A DNA stretch of 64,000 bases from Candidatus Endonucleibacter bathymodioli (GCA_030674915.1 JASXSV010000006.1:124001-188000), one strand, 5' to 3'; shown: positions 28,866 to 38,982, numbered from the stretch's first letter. Numbers and translations: made by a program. The notes: generated by a model not told the origin, from the letters alone.

Positions 28866-29936
28866 TTACACGCTGCCCTCATCCTTACCCTGATCCTTAT
28901 CCTTACCCTGATCCTTACCCTGATCCTTATCCTTATCCTGACCCTTATCCTGATCCTTACTCGCAACTTCTGATTGTAAACAAGCTGGCAGCGCTCCGTT
29001 TAATCCCGTTAGATCGTTTCTCATATTATTATAACCAATCTCATCGGCATTACAATGAAACCATAGCCGAAGCTTTATACGGTTCTCTTCAGGCATATCG
29101 TCTTTAGTCATGCTATTCAGAAATTCGCTTAGATTGCCCATTGTGATCATATCATTCATTTCGTCTTGATTCTCTCTGAGGAGATGGTCACCAGTGGTAT
29201 TATGTTTTAATGCAAGAGTCTTGAATTTCTCATGACTTTCTTCGATTCTGGATGCAAGATCTAACTTAGCCGCTTTGAAGAATGCTATCATCCCAGCTTC
29301 ATCAGGAAAATCTTTATATTCACTATTCAAACTCTTTGCTCTGATGCTCTTTAATTCACGAACAAGTTTTCTATCTAGCTTATTACTCATCATTTCCTTA
29401 GCATCCTGACTTAAAGCAAAAGCTTGAGCGCTCGTCCATAGGAACACATTAAAGCCTTTAACGTTATCAAATCTTCCCTTTTTCAGATCTTCTGTTGCAG
29501 CAACTCTCGCAGCTATCCTCTCTTTTAACAGCTTTTCTGGAACCTCTATTTTGTCAGATAACAACTTTATATTCTTTTTTAAATGTGTCAGAGCAGCCTG
29601 ATTGATCTCCAGATTCCCAACAGATTCAAGTTTTTTAAACATCTTATCGTAATGAGCACTCTGAGCATCATTATTCTCATATTTTGTCCTATCTAACAGC
29701 ATATTGGTTATCATTTTCTCAACAGGTACTACTCTTCTTAGCACAATGACTCTATCTATGCTTAACTTTCGTCTTAATTTATTAAGCTTTGAGATTATGC
29801 CATTATCCCACGAGTCTCGTACCTTTCGAGCACAAAAAGATTTCGCCCTAGCCACCATATTTGTGCTTGCTTTTGATCTAGCTCTAGTCACGGGCGTCTT
29901 TATACCAGCCATTCTTAGCTTATTAAAAAAACTCAT
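28866..29936 (-). CDS. Uncharacterised helical protein with Lys-Asp-Gln repeat tail
   Basis: 356 aa, not recognised. No signal peptide; the first ~60 residues are strongly basic (RSKASTNMVARAKSFCARKV, KLNKLRRKLSIDR). Most of the protein is predicted helical, with long charged stretches. The C-terminus is a low-complexity tail (KDQDKGQDKDKDQGKDQGKD...) encoded by a short tandem repeat. Start is supported by GGAGAG about 9 bases upstream of ATG at 29936. Basic N-terminus and lack of Sec signal are compatible with a type III secretion effector, but no signal is diagnostic. The tail length could vary between strains. Confidence 0.7.
   Translation of the reverse strand: MSFFNKLRMAGIKTPVTRARSKASTNMVARAKSFCARKVRDSWDNGIISKLNKLRRKLSIDRVIVLRRVVPVEKMITNMLLDRTKYENNDAQSAHYDKMFKKLESVGNLEINQAALTHLKKNIKLLSDKIEVPEKLLKERIAARVAATEDLKKGRFDNVKGFNVFLWTSAQAFALSQDAKEMMSNKLDRKLVRELKSIRAKSLNSEYKDFPDEAGMIAFFKAAKLDLASRIEESHEKFKTLALKHNTTGDHLLRENQDEMNDMITMGNLSEFLNSMTKDDMPEENRIKLRLWFHCNADEIGYNNMRNDLTGLNGALPACLQSEVASKDQDKGQDKDKDQGKDQGKDKDQGKDEGSV
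28869..28965. repeat. Hexanucleotide-based tandem repeat encoding the KDQ/KDKGQ tail
   Basis: On the plus strand, imperfect units of TGATCC, TTACCC and TTATCC alternate through ~95 bp. On the coding strand these become Lys-Asp/Gly-Gln codons. Copy number changes in steps of 6 keep the frame. Confidence 0.85.
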
Positions 29937-30150
29937 TTTTTTGTTCTCTCCATAGAATAAAAGTTTATAATTTAAAGATTAGACAATTTACACACACATA
30001 TGCTAAGTATTGTTGTTTTTTTCGAAATAAGAAGGTAAGTAGATAAAATATTGGCGGTTTAGACGTAGAAACTCTTATAATAATCATTACAAAAGTCATC
30101 TACCGTAAATCGAAGTAGGTGCTACCTAATATCAAATACATTTTGCACAC

Positions 30151-31233
30151 TCATTTTTTTAATGATGATTTTCTAGCTTTGTAAACCGTAAATCCATCCT
30201 TTACAACTACTATATCACAACATCCAAATACCTTTTTTATAATTGGTTCATACACTAAAAAGCTATTAGCCACAATGCGAATCTCCCCGCAGGCATGCAA
30301 ATAACGGTATGCATCTACAAAAAATTGCTCTGTTACATCGTAGTGTGTTTTAACTCCTTTATGAAAAGGAGGATTTGATAAAATCAAGTCAAAACTTTGA
30401 TTAATAGATCCAAGACCATCACTGGCCAGAACTTGGCACTCTTCTATATTATTTAAGCGTAACGTTTGCTTGGCACTATCAAGAGCCAAAGCATCGCAAT
30501 CAACCAACGTAAGCTTTGCATTTGGTAGCATTGCTACAGCAAAAGCACCTATTACACCTGACCCACAGCCAAAATCCATTATTTTTTCACCTTTAATATC
30601 AGTCAGGCTTTGCAAAAAAACTTCAGTTCCTCGATCAAGGCGACCATGACAGAATACCCCAGGCAATGATAAAATTTTTAGTATTTTCTCTTCTGCCTGA
30701 ACTTTAAACCCCTGATAATAATCTTCTATTTTAAATGCGGGGGACTTATTATTTAGCCCTGATGCTTCTATGAGCACACAATGACGAGCACTATCGATAC
30801 TAATAACTTCCATAAACCGATGCTTGAGTCTCTTACTCCATGATTTTATTCCCTCCTTATTTTCTCCAACCAGCCAAACCTTCCCTTCAGGAGTAATCAC
30901 TGGGGCAATCATATCTAGCCAGAAATCCATTAACTGCTTGCTTTTTTGGAGAAACATCAAGACACCATCGAACTTGAGCTCCTGCCCCCCACTAAGAGTT
31001 GCTCCATAAACCAGAACCTGCCTGATTCCGCCAGTCTGCCAATAAGGTGCCATACGTGAATATATTGAAAAGTCCTGAGTAAATCCCAGTATATTAGTAG
31101 CAATATTTTTTGATAACAGCCCTGTAGCAAGATCATCAGCAGGGGGCGCTAATATCAACAAGCGCTCTGATCGAAGAATATCGGTATTACGCATAACAAG
31201 CTGAGAGGTTCTAGCAAACTCTGTAAGATTCAT
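30151..31233 (-). CDS. rsmC: 16S rRNA (guanine1207-N2)-methyltransferase RsmC
   Basis: Methylates G1207 of 16S rRNA using SAM. I start at the ATG at 31233 (360 aa; E. coli 343). An upstream ATG at 31275 falls inside a dispersed-repeat copy and adds non-conserved residues. The C-terminal methyltransferase domain is intact: DFGCGSGVIGAFAV (SAM loop), SNPPFHKGVKT (catalytic NPPF) and GEIRIVANSFLVYEPIIKKVFG. The N-terminal half is the degenerate methyltransferase-like domain of the family (WLVGENKEGIKS, LPGVFCHGRLDRGTE). RsmC fits better than RlmG by these motifs. Confidence 0.9.
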   Translation of the reverse strand: MNLTEFARTSQLVMRNTDILRSERLLILAPPADDLATGLLSKNIATNILGFTQDFSIYSRMAPYWQTGGIRQVLVYGATLSGGQELKFDGVLMFLQKSKQLMDFWLDMIAPVITPEGKVWLVGENKEGIKSWSKRLKHRFMEVISIDSARHCVLIEASGLNNKSPAFKIEDYYQGFKVQAEEKILKILSLPGVFCHGRLDRGTEVFLQSLTDIKGEKIMDFGCGSGVIGAFAVAMLPNAKLTLVDCDALALDSAKQTLRLNNIEECQVLASDGLGSINQSFDLILSNPPFHKGVKTHYDVTEQFFVDAYRYLHACGEIRIVANSFLVYEPIIKKVFGCCDIVVVKDGFTVYKARKSSLKK

Positions 31234-31266
31234 GATTAATTTCAAGCTCAGTGAAAACCAGCATTT

Positions 31267-31311
31267 TATACCCATTCCCCTTGAAGGCGCTAGGTTGTTG
31301 ATGACTATCTA
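31267..31311. repeat. Fragment of dispersed repeat overlapping 5' end of rsmC frame
   Basis: TATACCCATTCCCCTTGAAGG followed by GTTGTTGATGAC, the left end of the long repeat form. It supplies the spurious upstream ATG of rsmC. Confidence 0.6.
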
Positions 31312-31379
31312 TTAAACTAACCCCCTCTAAACATCATACAACCCCCGAGCTGGCAGTGCGCTTTCAAATCCACCCGCTC

Positions 31380-32049
31380 ATAGAGCGAGAACTACTGATG
31401 CGAGCAGATGAGCTATTCGAAGGCACGGTTGGTAAGAATACTAAAAGTTATCTAGATAAAGTCACCAAGCCTTATGTCATACGTCCAAGATCTCAGTGTA
31501 CTGCGGTTTTTTAGTACGCAATCTCTATTATCGAAAAAAGTAGCAAGTTTGGTCCATATCCGCTGAAAGGACTAACTCTTGATCGTCCTGACCAGTGTAG
31601 GTTCTGGAGACATATAGAGACTATATTCCTATGGCGCATGGTTTATGCACCTGATAGCCATTATGGCCTGATTCAGTCGTAGCGTTCTTGCTTGGCTAGC
31701 AATCTACACACCATGGGCACTGATTTCTGTGTGGATGCCGTTGATGAAGCTCTGGATCACTTTGGAACCAGAATATTTTCAGAAGTCAGTTCCTCTCGAT
31801 GCCTATACCCTCGCTTTCAAAGATCTCAATATAGATGGAAAAGGCTGCCTTAATGATAATATTTTTGTTGAACTACTCTGCCTTAGTGTAAAGTGTGCAT
31901 GCGTCTACCAGAAAAAGTTAAATAATACTTTAAAGTTAAAACAAAAATTGAAGGGTTATGTTCAGTTATATAATTATGAACACCCTCCTGAGGGTTTGGA
32001 CAACAATACATCTGGCCAAACTTTGATTAACTGGGGCCTGTGCACCTAA
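31380..32049 (+). pseudogene. IS3-family OrfB transposase remnant
   Basis: Plus-strand reading in shifting frames: GLTLDRPDQC (31577-31606), MAHGLCT (31633), SCLASNLHTMGTDFCVDAVDEALDHFG (about 31686-31766), DAYTLAFKDLNI (31798-31833), then DGKGCLNDNIFVELL and LKGYVQLYNYEHPPEGLDNNT to 32049. This is the integrase-core order of IS3-type OrfB (usual motif DGKGRWLDNIFVERLW and FYNxxRPHxxL). Frames shift several times, so it is dead. It occupies the site upstream of rng where maf is found in E. coli. Confidence 0.75.
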
Positions 32050-32169
32050 CTATGGAATTATGCTATATTTTAACGATATTATTCGACACTTACCCTGTAT
32101 GAAGATAAATTTCACATATTCTCTTCATGTTTATCGAGTACTTTGGGAAAAGTCAGGGCTGGATAGGGT

Positions 32170-33642
32170 ATGAGTGAAGAAATTCTGATGAACATCACGC
32201 CTATGGAGTCCCGTGTAGCCTTAGTCGAAAACGGCATTCTTCAGGAAATTCATATCGAACGATCCAGCAATAGGGGTATCGTTGGCAATATTTATAAAGG
32301 CAAGGTAGTTAGAGTTCTGCTGGGAATGCAAGCCGCATTTGTAGATATAGGCCTTGAGCGAACAGCGTTTATCCATGCTAGTGAATTAGTACCAAAAAGT
32401 GAAAAGCTAAGGGTAGAACAAGTTGAGCAGCCTATTGTCAAATTGGTTCATGAAGGGGCATTCATAACCGTGCAGGTGACCAAAGACCCACTGGGAACCA
32501 AAGGTGCACGCTTGACAACGAATATTTCCCTGCCCGCACGTTATTTGGTACTAGTACCCCAGAGTAACCATGTAGGTATTTCTCTTCGTATTAGAGATGA
32601 GGAAGAACGTAAGCGGCTCCTATCATTGGTAGAAAGCTGCGTAGAGTATAAAGATCAACAAACACAGAACGGATTTATATTACGCACCGCAGCCGAAGGA
32701 ATAGGTGCGCAAGAAGTCCGTACTGACATTGCGTTTTTGCACCGACTATGGCAGAGCATCAAAGAGAATATCAAGAGCAGTAAAGCGCCAGCAGTTGTCT
32801 ATGAAGATCTTTCCCTTCAGTTAAGAACTATGAGAGACCTTATTAATCCGACAATTGAAAGAATTCGTATTGACTCCAAGGAAGCATTTCAACAAGTACA
32901 CAACTTTGTCAAGATGCTAGTGCCAGAGGTTGTTGGTAGGGTCGAGTACTATCTAGGAGAGCGCCCCATCTTTGATTTATTTGGGGTCGAGGATGAAATC
33001 AGCAAAGCATTAAATCGTAAAGTTCAATTAAAATCAGGAGGTTACCTTATTATTGACCAGACAGAGGCATTGACCACCATTGATATTAATACTGGAGCTT
33101 TTGTAGGGCATCGAAATCTCGCGGAAACCATTTTTAAGACCAACTTGGAAGCTACAACTGCCATCGCTAGGCAACTGCGTTTAAGAAATCTTGGAGGTAT
33201 TATAATTATTGATTTTATTGACATGAAAAATGTTGAGCATCAGCGACAAGTGCTAAGGGCCTATGAAAAAGTCCTTGGAAAGGATAATGCGAAAATCAAC
33301 ACAACTAACATCAGCCACTTGGGTCTGGTAGAAATGACCAGAATACGGACTAGAGAGTCGCTGGAGAATGTGTTGTGTGGTCCTTCTCCAGCCTGTAACG
33401 GTCGTGGCAAATTAAAAACATCTAAAACTGTTTGCTATGAGATACTTAGGGAGGTTTTGAGGGCTTTTTATGCTTATAAAAGTGAAGGGTATTTGGTATT
33501 AGCCTCTGAGTCTGTACTTGACAGACTGCTAACCGAAGAATCCAGCAATGTTGCTAACCTTGAGGAATTTATTAATAAGCCGATTCGTCTCCAAGTGGAA
33601 CCTATCTATAATCAGGAGCAGTTTGATGTGGTTCTCGTATAA
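32170..33642 (+). CDS. rng: Ribonuclease G
   Basis: Endoribonuclease that matures the 16S rRNA 5' end and degrades some mRNAs. 490 aa (E. coli 489). S1 RNA-binding region at the N-terminus (GNIYKGKVVRVL...AAFVDIGLERTAFIH), catalytic DNase-I-like domain with ETTIFKTN-like, DFIDM and TTIDINTGAF motifs, and the zinc-link region at about residues 402-412. In that region the family's CPTCxGRG reads SPACNGRG after VLCGP, so one of the usual cysteines is replaced by serine, though a nearby cysteine may substitute. The stop abuts the yhdP ATG; the two are an operon as in E. coli. Confidence 0.94.
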   Translation: MSEEILMNITPMESRVALVENGILQEIHIERSSNRGIVGNIYKGKVVRVLLGMQAAFVDIGLERTAFIHASELVPKSEKLRVEQVEQPIVKLVHEGAFITVQVTKDPLGTKGARLTTNISLPARYLVLVPQSNHVGISLRIRDEEERKRLLSLVESCVEYKDQQTQNGFILRTAAEGIGAQEVRTDIAFLHRLWQSIKENIKSSKAPAVVYEDLSLQLRTMRDLINPTIERIRIDSKEAFQQVHNFVKMLVPEVVGRVEYYLGERPIFDLFGVEDEISKALNRKVQLKSGGYLIIDQTEALTTIDINTGAFVGHRNLAETIFKTNLEATTAIARQLRLRNLGGIIIIDFIDMKNVEHQRQVLRAYEKVLGKDNAKINTTNISHLGLVEMTRIRTRESLENVLCGPSPACNGRGKLKTSKTVCYEILREVLRAFYAYKSEGYLVLASESVLDRLLTEESSNVANLEEFINKPIRLQVEPIYNQEQFDVVLV

Positions 33643-36600
33643 ATGAAGCTGATTTTATTACGGTTTTTAACTTGGGGCTGGCGATTACTGATGGCAAGCC
33701 TGATTACGGTTCTGCTAGCCGTAGCAGGAGCCCGAGCACTGATATTTTGCCTGCCTATTTTTCAAGAGCGCATCATTCATTTTTTGAGTGTTCATCTACA
33801 TGCATCCCTCCAAATTAATTCACTGACCGTCGAGTGGAATGAAGGATTGCCTACCATGACCATTCAGGGTTTAAAATTACAGAAAAGGGACTCTGACACC
33901 CCCGTGTTTATGGTTGACAGAGTCAACCTAGAGCTCGATCTTCGTACCAGTATCTGGCAGTTAACGCCCATTTTTAATTATCTATCAGTGAATGGCGTGT
34001 ATCTTAAAATCATTCATACAGAGGCTGGAGGGTGGACACTTCCAGGTATAAAAGGCATTGGTTCTGACCGCCGTCGCCATCTAGCATTTCTGGATTGGCT
34101 GAGCTTTCAAGGAGTCATTGATGCATCTAATACATCATTGTCAGTCGTTCAGCCTAATGGCGATGTAAATGAATTTCATAACCGCTACTTATCTTTAGTT
34201 GATAATGCTGGAATGAAACGTCTTGATGCTCGGTTTGAGGTAGGGAGTGGATCAGTAGAGATTTCTGGTCAAGGGAAGGGTACAACACCAGCTATTTCTG
34301 AATGGAATGGTACCATTTTCATCAAGGATCTCGACCTTAAACAGTTACCCTTGATGAGAGGAAAGAACGATATTAGTTTGCAAAATGCCCCTGTGGACTC
34401 CAAAATGTCATGGTCTTACAACAAGAAAAAATGGCAATTTTTTGGTGCTTTTAAGACACTAAAAATGGTTTATCAAACCAAGCCTATAAATCATCATGCG
34501 ATAAAAGCCCACACAGACTTTTTTATTGAGGCCATAAACGGCAAGAGTTGGAATATATGGTTAAACAACTCTTATCTACAACTTGATCAGCAGCAACCTA
34601 TTACTGGTGACTGGTATATAGCTTCAAAAAATTTGCCAGAATACAGTATCAGCATCGCTAGCAAAAACCTTGATCTTGTTTCTGTAACTGAAACGCTAAT
34701 GAATACTGAGATGCTACCCGAGCTTCCCACTAAGTTGCTAAATACCTTAACTCCCCGAGGACAAATTAAAGATCTGGCGATGAGACTATATCCAAACCGA
34801 CAATCGTTCGACTTTGATCTCAGTGCACAGCTTGAGAGTATTGCTGTGAATGCGTGGAAAAACTCACCAGCTGCAAGTAATATCACCGGTACTCTTCGGA
34901 TGAGTAAGCTAAAAGGTTATTTAGATTTAGATAGCCAACAGTTTAGCCTTGATCTCTCCAAGGTATTCAACAATGTTTGGCATTATGATTCCGTAAAGTC
35001 CAGACTATACTGGGGTGTGATAGATAATACCTACATTTTAAAAAGTGATAGTATTAACCTTAAAGGTTCAGATGGTACGGTAGCAGGACGACTCAGGCTA
35101 GATATTCCCTTCGATGGAAAACCACTAACAATGGCGCTTATCGTTGGACTGAAAAAGGGCAGTGCAGTCCATGCAAAGAAATATATTCCTTCAGGACTTA
35201 ATGACTTTTCTAGCACCCTAGTTGAATGGCTTGACAGGGCTATAGGACATGCAGACCTCAATATGGGAGGCTTCCTATACAATGGACCTTTACAAAAAAC
35301 AGAAAAGGTAATGGATTCCTCATGGGGTTTGTATTTTAACATTTCCAACGCAGAGTTCAATTACCATAAAGATTGGCCCAAAATTACTAAGATGTCCGGC
35401 AACATATATATTAATAATGATCTAGCTGAGATCACTGCAAGTACAGCAAAAATACTTGATGCTAATTTACAAAAGACATTTATCAGCATTCCTCTAAAAG
35501 GAGTGCCGGTTGTTTCTGTTCACGCTATGACAACTGCGGATAATGACACATTACATCGCATTTTTAGCGAGACACCTCTCAACGATCTGACTGAAGGGAA
35601 GGTGAAAAACTGGAAGCTAAACGACGGACACCTTGTAGCCATGCTACAATTGACTATCCCACTCGACAACATTAAAAATACTGATGTTAAAGTACAGGGT
35701 AGGATAGATAGTTTTTCTATCACCTTTCCTGAACACAATATTTCTATTAGCAATATTAATGGCAATATTACTTTCTCTACAGAAAATGGCTTGACCGCAA
35801 AGAGTTTAACTGGCCTACTTTTTGATAAAGCTATTTCCTCATCGATTTCATCAGTCATGAATAACGGTCTACTCTCGACAACCAAGGTGAAATTGCAAGG
35901 CAGTACCGATATTCGTGCGATTAGTGAGTGGCTTGATCTTCCCGTTCTAAACGTAGCCAGCGGTACACCAAATTATTTCGCTGATATATTGGTGAACCAT
36001 AAAAATAATATAACAACTCTAATGATAGAAAGTGATTTACAAGGGCTTGATGTGAATTTACCAAAGCCATTATACAAAGCTGCTGATGACCAATTACCGC
36101 TAATTTTAAAATATACATCCCACCCTAGCTCCAAAGACTTAACTATCAGTCTACAAAATTCAGGTAAAGCAAAAATAGATTGGAATGCTGACAACGTTAT
36201 GAAACAAGCGTCGATAATGCTTGCTCCACAGATACTAACGGAGACCAGCCCTCCTGTTGCTGATGCTGGTGAAATTTTGGTAACAGGGTTTCTGCCGGAA
36301 CTTGATATAGCACCTTGGTACGCAAAATTTACAAACCAAGCTACCAGTACTAACGGACGCTATATCCTTGATAAAATAGTTGCTAATAAAATACAGATAG
36401 GAAAACTCAGCTATAATAATTTCACTCTGAATAATGCTTTAATAGAGTTTGAACATGATGCCCAATCTTTGAAGCTAACCGTTAATAGCGAGAGTTTAGC
36501 AGGTATCCTGTGGATTCCAGAGCGCGAGTCTCAGCCGTATAAGTTGGTTTTTGATCATATTGTCTTACCTGAAAGCAGTGAAAAATTATTTGATATAAAA

Positions 36601-37500
36601 GAGAGTTGCAAGTTACAGCTCCATCCATCGTCAATTCCTGCCGCTGATATTTTGATTAAATCTATTACATTAGGTCCGCTGACAAACGGCGAACTATCTT
36701 TCAATTTACGGCAAATGCCAGATGGTATAAAGATTGAATCGTTACAGGTACTGTTGCCAAATATGACATTGAATGCCTCTGCCGACTGGATTGAGAGGAA
36801 GTGTGAACAACACACTTACGTCAATGCTGAGCTAGAGATGGGAAGTGGGGGGTTAGAACAGTTTCAGAAGTATCTTAATTTGCCGGCATATCTCCTGGCA
36901 AAAGATAGCAAATTAACTAGCAGGCTAAATTGGCCTGGTTCACCTGCCCATACAGATTTTTCTAATATATCAGGAAACTTAGATGTGCGTTTACGTGATG
37001 GCAAACTACAATATTTGGAAGCTGATGTATTAAAGTTATTTGGTATCCTGAATGCAGAATCACTAGCACGACGTTTAAAACTTAACTTTTCAGATCTCTA
37101 CTCATCAGGAGTCAGCTTTGACAAGGTTGATGGCGTCCTTAGATTTAATAAGGGAATAATCACTTTTGATACCCCCCTTGAAATTAGCGGACCCTCTTCA
37201 AACTTTACGCTTGGTGGGCAGATTGATATTAACAAAAATGAAGTGGACGCAAGTCTTGCGGTCACACTACCAGTCACCTCTAGCTTACCTATTTTTAGTG
37301 TTTTATTAGGAGCAGCACCTCATGTTGCAGGAGCCTTTTTCATTGCTGACAAGCTAGTGGGAAAACAGCTAGGTCAACTTTCCAGCATTCACTATAGAAT
37401 TAATGGCCCTGTTGATAGTCCGAATATTTCTTTAGAACGCCTATTCCCCAAAAAAAGAAAACCGTTTTCAAGAGAAAAAGCTTCAACAAAGAAAAAATAA
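33643..37500 (+). CDS. yhdP: YhdP/AsmA-like inner-membrane phospholipid transport protein
   Basis: 1285 aa (E. coli YhdP 1266). A single N-terminal membrane segment (about residues 13-37, WRLLMASLITVLLAVAGARALIF) anchors a very long periplasmic beta-rich region of the AsmA-like superfamily. Conserved features include HASLQINSLTVEW near residue 50 and the C-terminal block (LRLDIPFDGKP, LKYLEADVLKLFGILNAESLARRL, PVTSSLPI...GAAPHVAGAFFIADKLVGKQL...RINGPVDSPNI). These proteins span the periplasm and move phospholipids to the outer membrane (known for YhdP, TamB and YdbH). Translation is coupled to rng (TAA then ATG with no gap). Confidence 0.93.
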   Translation: MKLILLRFLTWGWRLLMASLITVLLAVAGARALIFCLPIFQERIIHFLSVHLHASLQINSLTVEWNEGLPTMTIQGLKLQKRDSDTPVFMVDRVNLELDLRTSIWQLTPIFNYLSVNGVYLKIIHTEAGGWTLPGIKGIGSDRRRHLAFLDWLSFQGVIDASNTSLSVVQPNGDVNEFHNRYLSLVDNAGMKRLDARFEVGSGSVEISGQGKGTTPAISEWNGTIFIKDLDLKQLPLMRGKNDISLQNAPVDSKMSWSYNKKKWQFFGAFKTLKMVYQTKPINHHAIKAHTDFFIEAINGKSWNIWLNNSYLQLDQQQPITGDWYIASKNLPEYSISIASKNLDLVSVTETLMNTEMLPELPTKLLNTLTPRGQIKDLAMRLYPNRQSFDFDLSAQLESIAVNAWKNSPAASNITGTLRMSKLKGYLDLDSQQFSLDLSKVFNNVWHYDSVKSRLYWGVIDNTYILKSDSINLKGSDGTVAGRLRLDIPFDGKPLTMALIVGLKKGSAVHAKKYIPSGLNDFSSTLVEWLDRAIGHADLNMGGFLYNGPLQKTEKVMDSSWGLYFNISNAEFNYHKDWPKITKMSGNIYINNDLAEITASTAKILDANLQKTFISIPLKGVPVVSVHAMTTADNDTLHRIFSETPLNDLTEGKVKNWKLNDGHLVAMLQLTIPLDNIKNTDVKVQGRIDSFSITFPEHNISISNINGNITFSTENGLTAKSLTGLLFDKAISSSISSVMNNGLLSTTKVKLQGSTDIRAISEWLDLPVLNVASGTPNYFADILVNHKNNITTLMIESDLQGLDVNLPKPLYKAADDQLPLILKYTSHPSSKDLTISLQNSGKAKIDWNADNVMKQASIMLAPQILTETSPPVADAGEILVTGFLPELDIAPWYAKFTNQATSTNGRYILDKIVANKIQIGKLSYNNFTLNNALIEFEHDAQSLKLTVNSESLAGILWIPERESQPYKLVFDHIVLPESSEKLFDIKESCKLQLHPSSIPAADILIKSITLGPLTNGELSFNLRQMPDGIKIESLQVLLPNMTLNASADWIERKCEQHTYVNAELEMGSGGLEQFQKYLNLPAYLLAKDSKLTSRLNWPGSPAHTDFSNISGNLDVRLRDGKLQYLEADVLKLFGILNAESLARRLKLNFSDLYSSGVSFDKVDGVLRFNKGIITFDTPLEISGPSSNFTLGGQIDINKNEVDASLAVTLPVTSSLPIFSVLLGAAPHVAGAFFIADKLVGKQLGQLSSIHYRINGPVDSPNISLERLFPKKRKPFSREKASTKKK

Positions 37501-37515
37501 CAATGCCTATCACGT

Positions 37516-37870
37516 ATGATGTTTATGCACAGTACATCTATAAACTTCATCAAAGAACGCTTATCACAAACATTTCTGCGGCAGGTTCTGTCGAAATATC
37601 CCTACACGATTGAATACAATTATTATAACAATGGTACGGAATATAAAGGCACTCCGGATTATGATTTTGTGGCTTTGAGTAAAGCTTACGGCATCTGGCA
37701 GAAATTCACGCGCGTGAAACTACCGCAAATAAATGGCAAGTCCGAGCGTATAATCCAAACATTAATGGAGATTCAAGATACTAAACATATCCTTGATTCG
37801 AGGTAGGAGCACAGAATTGCCCTTGCGCGGTTTGTGAATTGTTATAATACAGTGAGACCACATAAAGGCA
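37516..37870 (+). pseudogene. IS481-family transposase C-terminal part, interrupted by IS30
   Basis: Frame from 37516 contains NGTEYKGTPDYDFVALSK (second Asp region), LPQINGKSERIIQTLMEIQDT (glutamate region), then after a stop at 37804 IALARFVNCYNTVRPHKG. The next IS481 residues (GINNIA) reappear at 38954-38975 on the far side of the IS30 element, showing that IS30 inserted into this gene. The 5' half is missing. Confidence 0.75.
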
Positions 37871-38953
37871 CGCGTATTTTAGTCATAAGTGCGCCCTTAA
37901 AATTTATGCAGCTAACGCCATTTCACTATAAATCTCATCAGGTGTTTTAAAGTCTAACAGTTTTCTTGGTCTTTGGTTTAGTCGGTTTTGTATATCTAAA
38001 ATTTCTTTGTCAGTGACATTATCCAAAGATTGGCTTTTGGGCAAATATTGTCTTATCAAGCCATTATGATTTTCATTCAAACCTCGTTCCCACGAGGAGT
38101 AAGGGTGAGCAAAATAGGTATCTACGTTAAGCTTTTTCTTGATTTTTTCATGAAAGGAAAACTCCTTTCCGTTATCAAATGTGATCGTGAGTAAGTCTGT
38201 TTGGTAAGGCTTGAGCATCGTTATAATTGCTTTCGTCACCACGTCAGCGTGCTTTGAAGGAACACGTTTTACCAAATTTAATTTACTCACTCTTTCCGTT
38301 AATGTAACCAGTACACCCTTGTGTCTTTTGCCAAATACAGTGTCTGCTTCCCAATCGCCTAAACGTATTTTTTGATCCACAATTCCAGGTCGATCATCAA
38401 TGCTAACACGGTTTCGGATCTGGCCTCGTGCATCGGGCTTTCCTGTTCTTTGCTTATACTTCTTGTGCCGAAGATGTTGATACAAGCAACCACCCTCAGC
38501 TTTGTCCTCTCGAATAAACTGGTAAATCGTAGCGGGACATACAGAAGGTTGATTATCTCGTTTAAGGCGTCCTTGTATTTGCTCAGGGCTCCACTGCTTA
38601 CTTAGTCTGTCAGTAATTTTATCTTTCAGTTCAGCTACCATCTTGGTCGCTTTTGGTTTCTGTTGATGACGTTCCTGCGCAAAATTATGTGCTTGCTTCG
38701 GGCGATAACCTCTAGCCCCTGTATTTCTAGCCAATTCTCTTTTAACGGTACTCAAATCACGCCTTAAGTCTTGGGCGATAATTTCATTTGAAACTCCTGC
38801 TTTTTTCTCTGACCAAATCTGGTATCTTTCTTCTTGAGTCAGGTGGGTATAACGCTTATTCATAAGTGGTCTCATATTGGTTTTTGGTCGAACCGTGAGT
38901 GTACCCTCTGGCTCAACTTTTTCAATATGGCGCACTTATGACTAAAATCCGCG
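37871..38953 (-). mobile_element. IS30-family element, type A copy 1
   Basis: 1083 bp with inverted ends: left CGCGTATTTTAGTCATAAG, right (reverse complement) CGCGGATTTTAGTCATAAG. It carries one intact transposase. Nearly identical to the copy at 54753-55834, so movement was recent. Inserted in the IS481 remnant right after the HKG codons. Confidence 0.9.
37904..38935 (-). CDS. IS30-family transposase (type A)
   Basis: 343 aa, intact. N-terminal helix-turn-helix (LTQEERYQIWSEKKAGVSNE, TVKRELARNTGARGYRPKQA) and a DDE catalytic core: GDWEADTVFGKRH (first Asp), TFDNGKEFSFHEKI (second Asp), SWERGLNENHNGLIRQYLP (Glu). It differs from the second copy (54785-55816) at about seven positions, e.g. 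L-R-R-D versus L-G-R-D and VFGK versus VIGK. It probably supplies transposase for both copies. Confidence 0.95.
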   Translation of the reverse strand: MRHIEKVEPEGTLTVRPKTNMRPLMNKRYTHLTQEERYQIWSEKKAGVSNEIIAQDLRRDLSTVKRELARNTGARGYRPKQAHNFAQERHQQKPKATKMVAELKDKITDRLSKQWSPEQIQGRLKRDNQPSVCPATIYQFIREDKAEGGCLYQHLRHKKYKQRTGKPDARGQIRNRVSIDDRPGIVDQKIRLGDWEADTVFGKRHKGVLVTLTERVSKLNLVKRVPSKHADVVTKAIITMLKPYQTDLLTITFDNGKEFSFHEKIKKKLNVDTYFAHPYSSWERGLNENHNGLIRQYLPKSQSLDNVTDKEILDIQNRLNQRPRKLLDFKTPDEIYSEMALAA

Positions 38954-38982
38954 GCATAAATAATATAGCCCATACGAATTAG

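Noticed and set aside
28779..28973. 64-codon frame with Leu-Ile-Leu-Thr repeats (+ strand)
   Set aside because: It is the complement of the repeat-coded tail of the minus-strand gene 28866-29936.
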